Positions 17,056-25,601 of a stretch of DNA of 64,000 bases are shown here, in pieces. The DNA is taken from assembly GCF_037977055.1 (NCBI RefSeq), contig NZ_CP150274.1, positions 1,674,001-1,738,000 on the forward strand. The letters run 5' to 3'. Source of the DNA: Paenibacillus sp. FSL K6-1096 (lineage in GTDB: Bacteria > Bacillota > Bacilli > Paenibacillales > Paenibacillaceae). Positions within the stretch are counted from its first letter, which is position 1. Every line of letters begins with the position of its first letter. The translations under genes were made by a program, and so were the position numbers. The notes beneath the pieces are model-generated. The model had not been told where the DNA came from. It searched no databases and saw only the letters and a program-made list of their open reading frames with translations.

Positions 17056-17991
17056 TTAAGAGTTCAGGGCCTTCGCCAGCGCATGGATATACTCCTGCAT
17101 CGCTCTGCGGCTAACCTCGGCCTCCGGCACCACATGCTCGAAGCCGTGGTACCCGCCCGGGTACAGATGGAATTCCACCGCCACACCGGCCTGCGCCAGC
17201 CGGGTTACATATTCCATCGTCTCATCGCGGAACAGGTCGAGCTGCCCGATGCAGATATAGGCAGGCGGCAGGCCCGCCAGATCCCCGGCCCGGGCAGGAG
17301 CCGCATAAGGCGAAACCTCCGCTCCTCCGGCAGCGGCGCCAAGAACCATCTCCCAGGCGGTCAGATTGTTCGCCCGGTTCCACAGTGCAGGATGGGTAAT
17401 CTCATGGCTGGAGGGGGTCAGATTGCGGTCATCAAGCATGGGGTACAGCGGAAGCTGGAAGCAGAGGGCGGGACCGCCCTTATCCCGGGCCATCAGAGCC
17501 AGGGCCGCCGCCAGACCGCCGCCTGCGCTGGCACCCCCGACAGCAATCCGTGAACGGTCAATCTTAAGCTCATTCCCGTCTTCCGCCAGCCATGCCAGTG
17601 CCGTATAGCTGTCCTCGATGGCTGCCGGGAACGGATGCTCCGGAGCCAGCCGGTAGTCGGGCGACACAATGACACAATTGGCCGCTTGGACGAAGCGGCC
17701 GCATAGAGCATCATCCCCGCCGGGATTTCCCAGAATATAGCCGCCGCCATGCGTCCAGAGCAGAGCAGGCAGCGCATGGTCATTTCTGTTGGCCGGCTCG
17801 TAGATTCTAACCGGTACAGGCTGAGCGCCGGACACGGACACTACCCGTTCTGTAATGCGTACGCCGTCCAGTGATTCGGCAGGCATGGGAACACTGCTTC
17901 TGGCGGCGGCCAGTCCTTCCGGCAATTGCAGCGGCGGCAAGCCGGCTGCTCCCTCTTGTAATTCAGGGGCAATGCGGTGAATGAAATCCAT
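17056..17991 (-). CDS. Alpha/beta hydrolase, hormone-sensitive-lipase (family IV) esterase
   Basis: 311 residues, no signal peptide. The family IV oxyanion motif HGGGY (in LLWTHGGGYILGNPGGDD, about residue 80) and nucleophile motif GGASAGGGLAAALAL are clear. Asp in QLDLFRDETMEYV and His in GGYHGFEHVVPE complete the triad. It is a cytoplasmic carboxylesterase acting on small acyl esters. GGAGG lies upstream of the ATG. It is 53 bp after the LacI-type regulator gene and probably co-transcribed with it under the palindromic operator at 19084. Confidence 0.85.
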   Translation of the reverse strand: MDFIHRIAPELQEGAAGLPPLQLPEGLAAARSSVPMPAESLDGVRITERVVSVSGAQPVPVRIYEPANRNDHALPALLWTHGGGYILGNPGGDDALCGRFVQAANCVIVSPDYRLAPEHPFPAAIEDSYTALAWLAEDGNELKIDRSRIAVGGASAGGGLAAALALMARDKGGPALCFQLPLYPMLDDRNLTPSSHEITHPALWNRANNLTAWEMVLGAAAGGAEVSPYAAPARAGDLAGLPPAYICIGQLDLFRDETMEYVTRLAQAGVAVEFHLYPGGYHGFEHVVPEAEVSRRAMQEYIHALAKALNS

Positions 17992-18044
17992 CTATGGTTC
18001 CTCCATATCGTTCGTGTGTGAATGAATCGCTGTGTACAGTCCGT

Positions 18045-19019
18045 TTAAGTGGTTCCCCTCTCGGACAACCGGACAGGTAGAATCGTCTCCAGCGGGACCG
18101 GCTCCCCGGCAATCTGCTGCAGCAGATATTGCACGGCCAGCTCGCCCATCTGCTTGATCGGCTGAACGATAGTCGTCAGATCCTCGGCCTCCAGGGCCGC
18201 AATGCCGTCGTAGCCTACAACCTTGACCTGCTCCGGCACCGCCCTGCCCAGCCGTCTGCACTGCTTCAGCACCTGCATCGCCAGCATATCGCTGCTGGCA
18301 AATACCCCGTCCAGCTCCGGACGCTCCTGAAAGAGGCTGCTGACCAGCTTCTCGTAATCCTTGTATTTGAAGCCGTTCAGATCGGTCTGCCGCACGGTAT
18401 ATTCAACATCTTGTCCGCTGACCTGCTCCAGGAAGGCGTCATGCCTTTGCTTGGCCAGCAGATTCAGGCGCAGATTCCCGCTTAGATAGGCGATGCTCCG
18501 GCATTGTTTGCGCAGCAGCAACCGGGTAGCCAGTACGCCGCCCTGATAGTTATCGGAGGCAATGAACGGGATCGTCTTCGAGATCTGCCGGTCCAACGAC
18601 ACCAGCGGCAGGTTGATCGACTTGTAATCGTTAACGCTCATTGTATGGCTGCCCATAATGATGCCGTCGACCCGGCTGGCCCGCAGCAAATCGATGTATT
18701 CCTTTTCTTTTTTCTTATGATGCAGGGAATTGCACAGCATGAGCTTGTAGCCTTGCTCGTAGGCATAAGCCTCAATATGCTTCGTGACCTCTCCGAAGAA
18801 CGGATGAGAGATATCGGGCAGAATCAGTCCAATAATATTAGACTTCTTGCGCAGCAAGGAGCGGGCTACCTCGCTTGGATGGTAATTCAGCTCCTCCATG
18901 GCGCTGTTTACCTTGTGCTTCAGCTGCTCGCTCAGATACCCCCGGTTATTAAGCACACGGGAGACAGTAGTGACGGACACGCCTGCCTTCTCTGCGACAT
19001 CTTTGATCGTTACAGTCAT
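18045..19019 (-). CDS. LacI-family transcriptional regulator (first paralogue)
   Basis: 324 residues. The N-terminal helix-turn-helix (IKDVAEKAGVSVTTVSRVLN) with hinge helix (SEVARSLLRKKSNIIGLILP) precedes a periplasmic-binding-like sugar domain with LGRAVPEQVKVVGYDGIAALE near 265. Its closest relative here is the LacI regulator ending at 19374, with nearly the same recognition helix. A perfect 12-bp palindrome TTAACCGGTTAA lies 65 bp upstream, implying autoregulation. A sugar ligand is expected but unknown. Confidence 0.9.
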   Translation of the reverse strand: MTVTIKDVAEKAGVSVTTVSRVLNNRGYLSEQLKHKVNSAMEELNYHPSEVARSLLRKKSNIIGLILPDISHPFFGEVTKHIEAYAYEQGYKLMLCNSLHHKKKEKEYIDLLRASRVDGIIMGSHTMSVNDYKSINLPLVSLDRQISKTIPFIASDNYQGGVLATRLLLRKQCRSIAYLSGNLRLNLLAKQRHDAFLEQVSGQDVEYTVRQTDLNGFKYKDYEKLVSSLFQERPELDGVFASSDMLAMQVLKQCRRLGRAVPEQVKVVGYDGIAALEAEDLTTIVQPIKQMGELAVQYLLQQIAGEPVPLETILPVRLSERGTT

Positions 19020-19083
19020 CCGTACCCTCCTGGCCCGGGTCAGCCTGCCGCCTCTGCTTCATAGGAAGGGACGGGGCTCTATG

Positions 19084-19095
19084 TTAACCGGTTAA
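19084..19095 (-). promoter_or_regulatory. LacI-type operator TTAACCGGTTAA
   Basis: A perfect 12-bp palindrome with the central CG typical of LacI/GalR operators, just downstream of a -10-like TATATT on the minus strand. The same core recurs twice in the binding-protein promoter at 23657-23694. Confidence 0.65.
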
Positions 19096-19135
19096 TATAA
19101 TAGCCCAGTATCAGCTTTAAAACGATAAGAATGGC

Positions 19136-19321
19136 TTAATTGCAATCTGTACAACTAAATCGCCAGATATGCCGCCGAATCTCAGTTTAGCTGTATTTCG
19201 TGCATTTAAAATACCTCTATACCTGGATTTTCGCCCATTCCAGCAAATTTAGTTGTATGGAATACAGTTAGGACAGGAATGCCTTCCTTCTCACTGTTTT
19301 TAGTTGCACCGAATACACTTA
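19136..19321. repeat. Composite intergenic repeat, family B, copy 1
   Basis: Four related 23-25-nt motifs: two direct (starting 19136 and 19186) and two inverted (19248 and 19299). Motif 4 reads TTTAGTTGCACCGAATACAC; motif 1 ends TGTACAACTAAA. Steps are 50, 62 and 51 bp. The whole 186-bp element is a large imperfect dyad. With the operator it fills the 354-bp gap between the two LacI genes; no gene is seen. Confidence 0.7.
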
Positions 19322-19373
19322 TCTCTGATTATTCCCTACGCTTGATGAGTAAGGGATGCTGCCAGCTGCCGGG

Positions 19374-20363
19374 TCAGGTTGTGCCGCGTTCAATCACCGT
19401 TACCGGAAAAGTATTCACCTTCGGCACCGCCTGGCCTTCAATTTGCTGAATAACCTGATCGATAATGGCTTCGCTCATCGCTTGAACCGGCTGCCGGATG
19501 GTGCTTAGCCGCGGCGAGATCAGTGAGGCGAGCTGTACATCGTCATAGCCCACGATACGCATCGCTGAAGGAATCGGCTTATCCAGCAGGTTGCAGGCAT
19601 GAATGACCTCGGCGGCAATCACGTCACTGCTGGCGAACACCCCGTCGATTTCAGGATGCTCCTGAAGGTATGCGGCAATCGCCGTGTCGCCCCCAGTGTA
19701 GCTGCCGTCCTGCACTTCAAGCTGCAGGTTCACCGGCGCAAGTCCCGCCCGCTCCAGCTCCTCTTCATAGCCCTGCCTTCTCAGGCTGGCCAGCATGAAG
19801 TGATGCTGAGGACCGTCAATCCCCCGGTAGATATGGACAGGATGCTTACAGCCCTTAGAGATTAATAGCCGGGCCGCAAGCCGCCCGCCCTCGAGATTAT
19901 CCGAGGTGACCACCGGAATATCGTCCGAGATCACCCGGTCGAAGGAGACAACCGGCAGATCGAGATGCAGATAATGCTGAACATCCAGTACGGCACTGCC
20001 CATGATAATGGCATCGGCCTGATTTTTGGCCAGCATCCCGATGTATTCCACTTCCTTCTGCACATCGCGGTTGGAATTGCACAGCAGGAGCTTGTAGCCC
20101 TTCAGGTCTGCGTAGTATTCAAGATAGCTGGTTAACTCTGCAAAAAACGGATGGGAAATCGTCGGGATAATCAGCCCGATCATATTGGACTTCTTACGGA
20201 ATAAGGCCCGGGCCATCTCATTCGGCTGATAGTTCATTTCCTTCATCACCCGGTAGACCTTCTCCTTGGTCTTCTCACTGATATACCCTCTATTGTTAAG
20301 CACCCGGGACACGGTATTGACCGACAGCCCCGCCTGCTTCGCGACATCCTTCAGATTCGCCAT
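19374..20363 (-). CDS. LacI-family transcriptional regulator (second paralogue)
   Basis: 329 residues. Helix-turn-helix LKDVAKQAGLSVNTVSRVLN and hinge MARALFRKKSNMIGLIIP are followed by a sugar-binding core (IPSAMRIVGYDDVQLASLIS). ATG at 20363 is preferred, with AAGGTGG 5 nt upstream, over an in-frame GTG at 20372. It lies directly downstream of the MalEFG-like transporter genes, whose promoter carries two LacI operators, so it is the best candidate for their repressor, though the first paralogue could bind the same sites. Confidence 0.9.
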   Translation of the reverse strand: MANLKDVAKQAGLSVNTVSRVLNNRGYISEKTKEKVYRVMKEMNYQPNEMARALFRKKSNMIGLIIPTISHPFFAELTSYLEYYADLKGYKLLLCNSNRDVQKEVEYIGMLAKNQADAIIMGSAVLDVQHYLHLDLPVVSFDRVISDDIPVVTSDNLEGGRLAARLLISKGCKHPVHIYRGIDGPQHHFMLASLRRQGYEEELERAGLAPVNLQLEVQDGSYTGGDTAIAAYLQEHPEIDGVFASSDVIAAEVIHACNLLDKPIPSAMRIVGYDDVQLASLISPRLSTIRQPVQAMSEAIIDQVIQQIEGQAVPKVNTFPVTVIERGTT

Positions 20364-20390
20364 AGGAACCACCTTGCTTTTTTAGTTCCA

Positions 20391-20419
20391 ATTATAGAGG
20401 AAATCTGCCTGAATTTCAG
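20391..20419 (-). promoter_or_regulatory. Probable promoter of the second LacI gene
   Basis: CTGAAA and a perfect TATAAT, 17 bp apart on the minus strand, lie 28 bp upstream of the start codon. This suggests the repressor can be made independently of the transporter operon. Confidence 0.4.
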
Positions 20420-20438
20420 CTATATTGGCGACCTCCCC

Positions 20439-21263
20439 TTATTTCAGCGCACCCTCCGTGATTCCCTTGATGATCTGCTTTTGCAGGAAGAGGTAGATGA
20501 TCAGCACCGGAATAATGGTCATGATCAGCCCGGCCATCAGCGGGGCATAGTCCACAGAATAGGAGGAGAAGAAGGTGTACGTAGACAGCGGCAGAGTCTT
20601 CTGGTCGGGCGACAGCAGCACAAGGCTGGGCAGGAGATAGTCATTCCAGATCCAGAGCACATCCAGCACCAGCAGCGTTACGAACACCGGCTTCAGTAAG
20701 GGCAGAACAATGCTGAAGAACGTCCGCAGCGTAGAGCTTCCCTCGATAAAAGCCGACTCTTCCAGCTCATAGGGAATCCCCTTGATGAAGCCGTGGAAGG
20801 TGAAGACGCCGAACGGCACCCCGAAGCCGAGATACATGAACAGCAGCGTCAGCTTGGTATTCAGCAGCCCCATATTCCCGTACAGCATCACCATAGGAAT
20901 CATGAGCACCTGGAACGGAAGCGCCATCGAGGCCAGCATCAGGAAGAAGATCACGCCATTCACCTTCCATTTGAAGCGGACGAACAGGTAACCGGTCATT
21001 GCCGAGAAAATAATTATAATCGCAACAGACACTCCCGTGATGATCAGGGAATTCATGAACCCCTGCAGGAAATCCATATTCTTAAAGGCGCTCGCATAAT
21101 TGCCGAAGTGAATCGATGTGGGCAAGGACAAGGGACTCTCGAAGAATTGCTGGGTGCTCTTGAAGGAGTTCATGATAATCAGCAGGAATGGTGTCAAAAA
21201 AGCCAGCAGCAGCACGTACAACAATCCTGTCTTGAATCCGGCGAAAATGCGCTGGTTCGTCAT
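20439..21263 (-). CDS. Carbohydrate ABC transporter permease, MalG type
   Basis: 274 residues, six membrane spans. It opens GLLYVLLLAFLTPFLLIIMNSFKS. The EAA loop is ELEESAFIEGSSTLRTFFSI near 165, and the tail LFLQKQIIKGITEGALK is typical of CUT1 inner permeases (MalG/MsmG). Its ATG overlaps the stop of the upstream permease by one base (TAATG), so translation is coupled. It partners the MalF-like subunit, with the ATPase supplied from elsewhere. Confidence 0.88.
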   Translation of the reverse strand: MTNQRIFAGFKTGLLYVLLLAFLTPFLLIIMNSFKSTQQFFESPLSLPTSIHFGNYASAFKNMDFLQGFMNSLIITGVSVAIIIIFSAMTGYLFVRFKWKVNGVIFFLMLASMALPFQVLMIPMVMLYGNMGLLNTKLTLLFMYLGFGVPFGVFTFHGFIKGIPYELEESAFIEGSSTLRTFFSIVLPLLKPVFVTLLVLDVLWIWNDYLLPSLVLLSPDQKTLPLSTYTFFSSYSVDYAPLMAGLIMTIIPVLIIYLFLQKQIIKGITEGALK

Positions 21264-22144
21264 TAGGATTCCACCTCCAGCTTCTTGAGCAGATAGGATT
21301 GCGTCAGTGCAATCACCGCCACAACGGCGAACAGGACCACAGCTTCGGCCTGGCCGACCCCGTATTGATTGGACAGGAAGGCCTTTTGCACGATATGGTA
21401 GGTAGCCAGCTCGGTTGAATTGAACGGCCCGCCCTTGGTTAAGGCCAGGTTGATGTCATACGTCAGGAAGGAGCGGGACAGTGAAATGAAAATACAGATG
21501 ACAATCGCCGGAACGGTAAGCGGCAGAATAATTTTGCGGATGACCGAAGCCCGGCCCGCTCCGTCAATGCTCGCTGCCTCCAGCACATCTCCCGGAACGC
21601 TGGTGAATCCGGCGATGTAGATGATCATCAGATACCCGACAAGCTGCCAGGCGGTCGCAATAATCAGCGCCCAGAAGGCGGTTCCTGTGTCCGTCAACCA
21701 GGAGGTCTGGAACAGTGACCAGCCGTATTTGTTGCCCAGGTAAGGCAGCACCTGCGAGAATAAGGTCTGCCACAGATAGCCAAGTACGATCCCGCCGACC
21801 AGATTGGGGGTGAAGAAGCCGGTGCGCAGCCATTGCTCACCCTTCCCGCCCCGCGATAAGGCCAGCGCAATGAAGAAGGCGAACAGATTGGCAATCACCA
21901 CGGTGAAGAATACATACTTCAGGGTGAACCACAATTGGTTCAGGAAGACCTTATCCCGGAATACCTCGACATAATTCGCGAACCCGATCAGGCTGCTGTC
22001 CCCTGTCCGCACATCCCAGTTCGTGAAGGTCAAATATAAGCCGACAATGAACGGTATGATCACAACGGCGGTAAAAGCCAGGATAGAAGGACCGCCAAAG
22101 ACCAGAAAGGTCCCTGCGTTCCTTAGTGATAACTTTTTATTCAT
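21263..22144 (-). CDS. Carbohydrate ABC transporter permease, MalF type
   Basis: 293 residues with six spans. The N-terminus AGTFLVFGGPSILAFTAVVIIPFIVGLYLTFTNWDV is typical of the UgpA/MsmF branch, and the EAA loop is VLEAASIDGAGRASVIRKI. It lies between the binding-protein gene (88 bp upstream, with a hairpin in the gap) and its partner permease. Its different family branch compared with the other three permease pairs suggests a distinct substrate class. Confidence 0.88.
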   Translation of the reverse strand: MNKKLSLRNAGTFLVFGGPSILAFTAVVIIPFIVGLYLTFTNWDVRTGDSSLIGFANYVEVFRDKVFLNQLWFTLKYVFFTVVIANLFAFFIALALSRGGKGEQWLRTGFFTPNLVGGIVLGYLWQTLFSQVLPYLGNKYGWSLFQTSWLTDTGTAFWALIIATAWQLVGYLMIIYIAGFTSVPGDVLEAASIDGAGRASVIRKIILPLTVPAIVICIFISLSRSFLTYDINLALTKGGPFNSTELATYHIVQKAFLSNQYGVGQAEAVVLFAVVAVIALTQSYLLKKLEVES

Positions 22145-22166
22145 GGCGCTGCCCCCTTTCCTGCTT

Positions 22167-22203
22167 ACAGGATGGGCCGTGGGAATCCCTCAGTCCATCC
22201 TGT
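22167..22203 (-). terminator. Intercistronic hairpin after the binding-protein gene
   Basis: ACAGGATGG (22167-22175) and CCATCCTGT (22195-22203) form a perfect 9-bp stem without a T-run. It is likely to be a partial terminator or mRNA stabiliser that raises binding-protein over permease expression. Confidence 0.5.
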
Positions 22204-22232
22204 TCCATCAGAAGCTTATGAAGCTAAAGTCT

Positions 22233-23597
22233 CTATTTCCCGGCGTAGGATTTCCAGTAATCCTGAACCTCCTGGGCGAGGCCCTGTCGGTCAATGTTAC
22301 CTACGAGATATTTCTGCATCGAAGCGCCGGTCTTAGCCCAGTAATCCTGCGGGAGGTAATTGATGACACCAATGTTGATGATCTTTCCTTGCTTCACGTA
22401 TTCGCTGACGGCGTTCGACATGATGTTGGTGCTCTCTGCCTTCAGATCCTTATACGGCATAGACAGGCCCATATCGGTAATAATGGCCTTCTGCCCTTCT
22501 TCACTGGTGACCATCCATTCGATGAAGGCTTTGGCAGCTTCCTGCTGCTCTGGTGAAGACTTGGAGTTGTCAATGGCGAACAGCTTCGGCTCGCTGTAAG
22601 CGACTTGCGTGTTGCCGAAGTCCTCCGGGTTGTTGCTGATTGGCAACGGCAGAATACCGAACTCCGCATCGCGGCCTTCAAGCGATCCGATCACCGCCCA
22701 GCTCCAGTCACCCATGAAGTAGAAAGCGGCATTGCCCTTGGCGAAATCGGCGCTGTCCCGGTTATAATCGGAGACCAGCGGGTCGCTCTTGCGGGCATTA
22801 TATTGCTTCAGCAGGTCGAAGGTATCCATCAGGCCGGTAAACTGCGGATTCTCCGTCAGATTGACCTTCCCTTCCTTCAGCTCCTCTACGAACTTACGGT
22901 TGTCATCCACATTCTGCGACTGCAGGGAATAGGTCAGCCCCAGATAGTGGGCGCCGAGCGACCAGTCTGCCCCATGAACCATGACCGGCGCCTTGCCGGC
23001 CGCTTCAATCTTCTTGAACACCGCTTCCAGATCGTCGCGGGTCTTCACTGATGCAGGATCAAAGGTCCCGCCGATGCCCTCTTCTACGGCGCGCTTATTG
23101 TACAGGAGGCCGTACCCTTGAGCGGTCCAGGGAATCCCCAGGAATTGGCCGTCCAGCAGCGCGCCTTCAACAGCACCCGGGTTGGTGAGGGATTCATATT
23201 TGGCTTTTTCCGGCTCTAAATCAAGAAAATCATCTTTATACTGGAGAATCGTTCCGGCATCCAGATTGACCATCGTGGCCGGATTGCCGGAGGCCAGCAG
23301 GGACTGGAACTTCTCCAATTGCGCGCCTCCGATCGGTGTAGGAATCAGTTCAATCGTCACCTGCGGATTCAGCTCATGATATTTCTTGAACAGCTCTTCA
23401 AACACAGTGTTCACTTCTGCGGAGGTATTGAAGAAGGTAAGTTTAACGTCTTTGGAGGCCTGCTCTGTCTGTGTTCCCCCATTCCCCTTGTCTTCCTTGA
23501 CAGCATTGTTTGCCGAATTCCCTTTGGAGCAGCCTGCGAGTAAACCGGTGACCACCGTCAGAGCGATAGCGAAGCTTGCAGCCTTTCTCAATTTCAA
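22233..23597 (-). CDS. Sugar-binding lipoprotein, MalE/UgpB-like
   Basis: 454 residues. The signal segment LRKAASFAIALTVVTGLLAGC is a lipobox, followed by a Glu/Lys/Thr-rich linker and a family 1 extracellular binding domain (VKLTFFNTSAEVNTVFEELFKKYHELNP). A TTG start at 23597 is chosen: AAGGGGGAG lies 5 nt upstream and the lipoprotein signal begins there, whereas an ATG at 23636 has no site and adds a non-signal leader. It is first in a binding protein-MalF-MalG unit under a strong promoter with two LacI operators. Ligand unknown. Confidence 0.88.
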   Translation of the reverse strand: MKLRKAASFAIALTVVTGLLAGCSKGNSANNAVKEDKGNGGTQTEQASKDVKLTFFNTSAEVNTVFEELFKKYHELNPQVTIELIPTPIGGAQLEKFQSLLASGNPATMVNLDAGTILQYKDDFLDLEPEKAKYESLTNPGAVEGALLDGQFLGIPWTAQGYGLLYNKRAVEEGIGGTFDPASVKTRDDLEAVFKKIEAAGKAPVMVHGADWSLGAHYLGLTYSLQSQNVDDNRKFVEELKEGKVNLTENPQFTGLMDTFDLLKQYNARKSDPLVSDYNRDSADFAKGNAAFYFMGDWSWAVIGSLEGRDAEFGILPLPISNNPEDFGNTQVAYSEPKLFAIDNSKSSPEQQEAAKAFIEWMVTSEEGQKAIITDMGLSMPYKDLKAESTNIMSNAVSEYVKQGKIINIGVINYLPQDYWAKTGASMQKYLVGNIDRQGLAQEVQDYWKSYAGK

Positions 23598-23655
23598 GTG
23601 AACTCCCCCTTGCTTTCGATTGGAATGAATGCGCATTCATTCTGAATGCAACTTT

Positions 23656-23694
23656 ATGATAACCGGTTAACATATTTATGTCAATCGGTTATCA
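23656..23694 (-). promoter_or_regulatory. Sigma-A promoter with two LacI-type operators
   Basis: TTGACA (23679-23684) and TATCAT (23656-23661) are 17 bp apart. One operator, TGTTAACCGGTTATCA, spans 23657-23672 between and over the -10. A second, TGATAACCGATTGACA, spans 23679-23694 over the -35. Repressor binding at either would block RNA polymerase. Confidence 0.75.
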
Positions 23695-23745
23695 TATTTA
23701 AATTTTAGCTAATGAAATACGCTCATGCGCCGCTCCCGGTCCCAT

Positions 23746-23926
23746 TGTAATCGGTTTTTCACATACATTCAGTCCACGCGCCTCCCCCAGCCCAATTGTA
23801 TTCGGTTTTTCACATACATTCCGTCCTCAGCCCCCGCAGCCGCCGAATGTATTCGGTTTTTCACATACATTCCGCCCTCAGCCCCCGCAGCCGCCAAATG
23901 TGTTCGGTTTTTCGCATACATCCAGC
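23746..23926. repeat. Tandem intergenic repeat, family A, cluster 1 (4 copies)
   Basis: Cores start at 23746, 23797, 23848 and 23899, exactly 51 bp apart. The core is TGTATTCGGTTTTTCACATA followed by CATTCCGTCC, then a GC-rich spacer of about 21 nt that is similar between adjacent copies. TGTAT and ATACA can pair across the loop. The cluster lies between the response-regulator terminator and the binding-protein promoter; no gene is seen in this 396-bp gap. Confidence 0.8.
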
Positions 23927-23963
23927 TAAAAAAGGCCCCGGCCCAAATGAGCCGAAACCTTTG
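23927..23963 (-). terminator. Rho-independent terminator of the second response regulator
   Basis: On the minus strand AAGGTTTCGGC pairs, with some G-U, with GCCGGGGCCTT and is followed by six T. It sits 31 bp past the stop codon of the regulator. Confidence 0.6.
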
Positions 23964-23993
23964 CTGTTCGCGGAATAAGCATCAGCCTTCCCC

Positions 23994-25601
23994 CTACAGC
24001 TTCCCCCGGTAATCCTGGGGCGTCATGCCGAATTGCTCCTTGAACACCTTGATGAAATACTGGCTGTTGGCGTAGCCGAGCTGCTCCGAGATTTCATAGA
24101 TTTTCAGATCGGAATCCCGGAGACTCGCGACCGCCTGCTCCATCTTGAGGTTGAGAATATACTCGCTGATGCTGGTGCCGGTTACCTGCTTGAACAGCCT
24201 GGAGACATACGCGGGATGCAGTGAGACGGCGTCCGCCACGAATTGTTGACTGGCTTCAGCCAGATTAGCGGCTATACAGCTCTGAATATCCTTGATGATG
24301 TCCAGCCGGTTGTTGCGGGTGTCCCGTTCAAGCTTGCCCTGCAGGGTATCCACCATCGTCTCTCCCCAGGTGATGAGCTGGGAGACCGAACGGAAGAGCG
24401 TCTTCTCCAGCAGCTCCCGCCCCACCAGATCCGATAACAGGGCATGATTCTTATGGGCAATATAGTGAAAAGAGCCCAGGATCATACTGCGGATCTCCTC
24501 GATATACTCTTCGTTGTAAGCGGGCAGACTGTTGCTGAAGTCCTTCATCTGCTGCAGCCTTTCCTTATAGCCCTGCCACTGGCCGGTCTCCAGCAGGTGC
24601 ATCAGCGTCGGGGAAGCATACAGGTCCTTCAGCGGCTGAACCGGCGAGCTTTTCTGCTTATCCGTCAGAGAGATGAAATATCCTTGGTCATTGCCCACCT
24701 GCTGCCTGAGCGCAGACAGGGAATCGTCATACATGGAGCGGATATCCTGCGGGAATATGCCGGGATAGGATAGAATGACTGAAATGCCGCCGTTCAGATA
24801 CTCGTTCACGCTGCTATGCAGCTGATGGGTTTTGTGGGTGAGCTGCTTTAGGATTTTGCCCGGGTCCGCCGTCTCCCCTTCCCTGCTCTTCACCAGAAAG
24901 ACCAGATTCTCATAGGCATCCCGGCAATGCCATACCTCGAACCCCTCTTCCAGCAGCTCACAGGCGATATTCGTCACCGCATACTCGAACAGCAGCTGGC
25001 TGTCCAGCCCGAAATTGGTGAAATGCTCCTCCAAACGGATCAGGAACAGGAATACTGGATCTTGCAGGTGAAAATTCAGTTGATATCCGGCCAGCTTGTC
25101 CTTCAATCGCTCCTCCGGATAAGCCTTGCCCTGAATCAGCTCAGCCAGCAGCTTGTCCTTCAGCGCCGGAAGATGCTCCTTGAAGGCCAGCAGCGCCTGC
25201 TGATAGGATGCTGTCCGGTCCAGCTCAGTCTGTATCGTCTTGATCGTGCTCTCCAGCGCCGCGCGCAGCTTCTGATGATCCAGCGGCTTGACCAGATACT
25301 CGACAACCCCTTGCTGAAGCGCCTCGCGCGCATATTCAAACTCGGCATAGCCGGTAAGCAGAATACATTTGATCCTCCTGTGGGTCCGCCTCACTTGCTT
25401 CACCAGCTCCAGGCCGCTCATTCCCGGCATAGCTATATCCGTAATGACGATATCCACCGGGACCTGCTCCATAACCTGCAGCGCCTGCGGCCCGGAGTAC
25501 GCCTTGTATACTTTGTCGATGCCGAATTCCTGCCAGGGAAAAGCAAGCTCCAGATCGTCCACGACATATTGTTCATCATCTACCAGCAGAATTTGCAGCA
25601 T
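23994..25601 (-). CDS. YesN-type response regulator with AraC domain (second pair)
   Basis: 535 residues. The receiver (1-120) has VDDE at 7-10, phospho-acceptor Asp55 in IVITDIAMPGMSG and Lys in VKPLDHQK. The C-terminal AraC domain (about 435-535) has YVSRLFKQVTGTSISEYI and IYEISEQLGYANSQYFIKVF. Its start overlaps the end of the sensor gene by 26 bp, so the pair is translated together. As the last gene of the 31036-to-23994 run, it probably activates the transporter genes of the same locus. Confidence 0.9.
   Translation of the reverse strand: MLQILLVDDEQYVVDDLELAFPWQEFGIDKVYKAYSGPQALQVMEQVPVDIVITDIAMPGMSGLELVKQVRRTHRRIKCILLTGYAEFEYAREALQQGVVEYLVKPLDHQKLRAALESTIKTIQTELDRTASYQQALLAFKEHLPALKDKLLAELIQGKAYPEERLKDKLAGYQLNFHLQDPVFLFLIRLEEHFTNFGLDSQLLFEYAVTNIACELLEEGFEVWHCRDAYENLVFLVKSREGETADPGKILKQLTHKTHQLHSSVNEYLNGGISVILSYPGIFPQDIRSMYDDSLSALRQQVGNDQGYFISLTDKQKSSPVQPLKDLYASPTLMHLLETGQWQGYKERLQQMKDFSNSLPAYNEEYIEEIRSMILGSFHYIAHKNHALLSDLVGRELLEKTLFRSVSQLITWGETMVDTLQGKLERDTRNNRLDIIKDIQSCIAANLAEASQQFVADAVSLHPAYVSRLFKQVTGTSISEYILNLKMEQAVASLRDSDLKIYEISEQLGYANSQYFIKVFKEQFGMTPQDYRGKL

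Noticed and set aside
17020..17056. Terminator for the HSL-type esterase gene
   Set aside because: Only a 4-bp CGGG/CCCG stem without a T-run is present, too weak to call.
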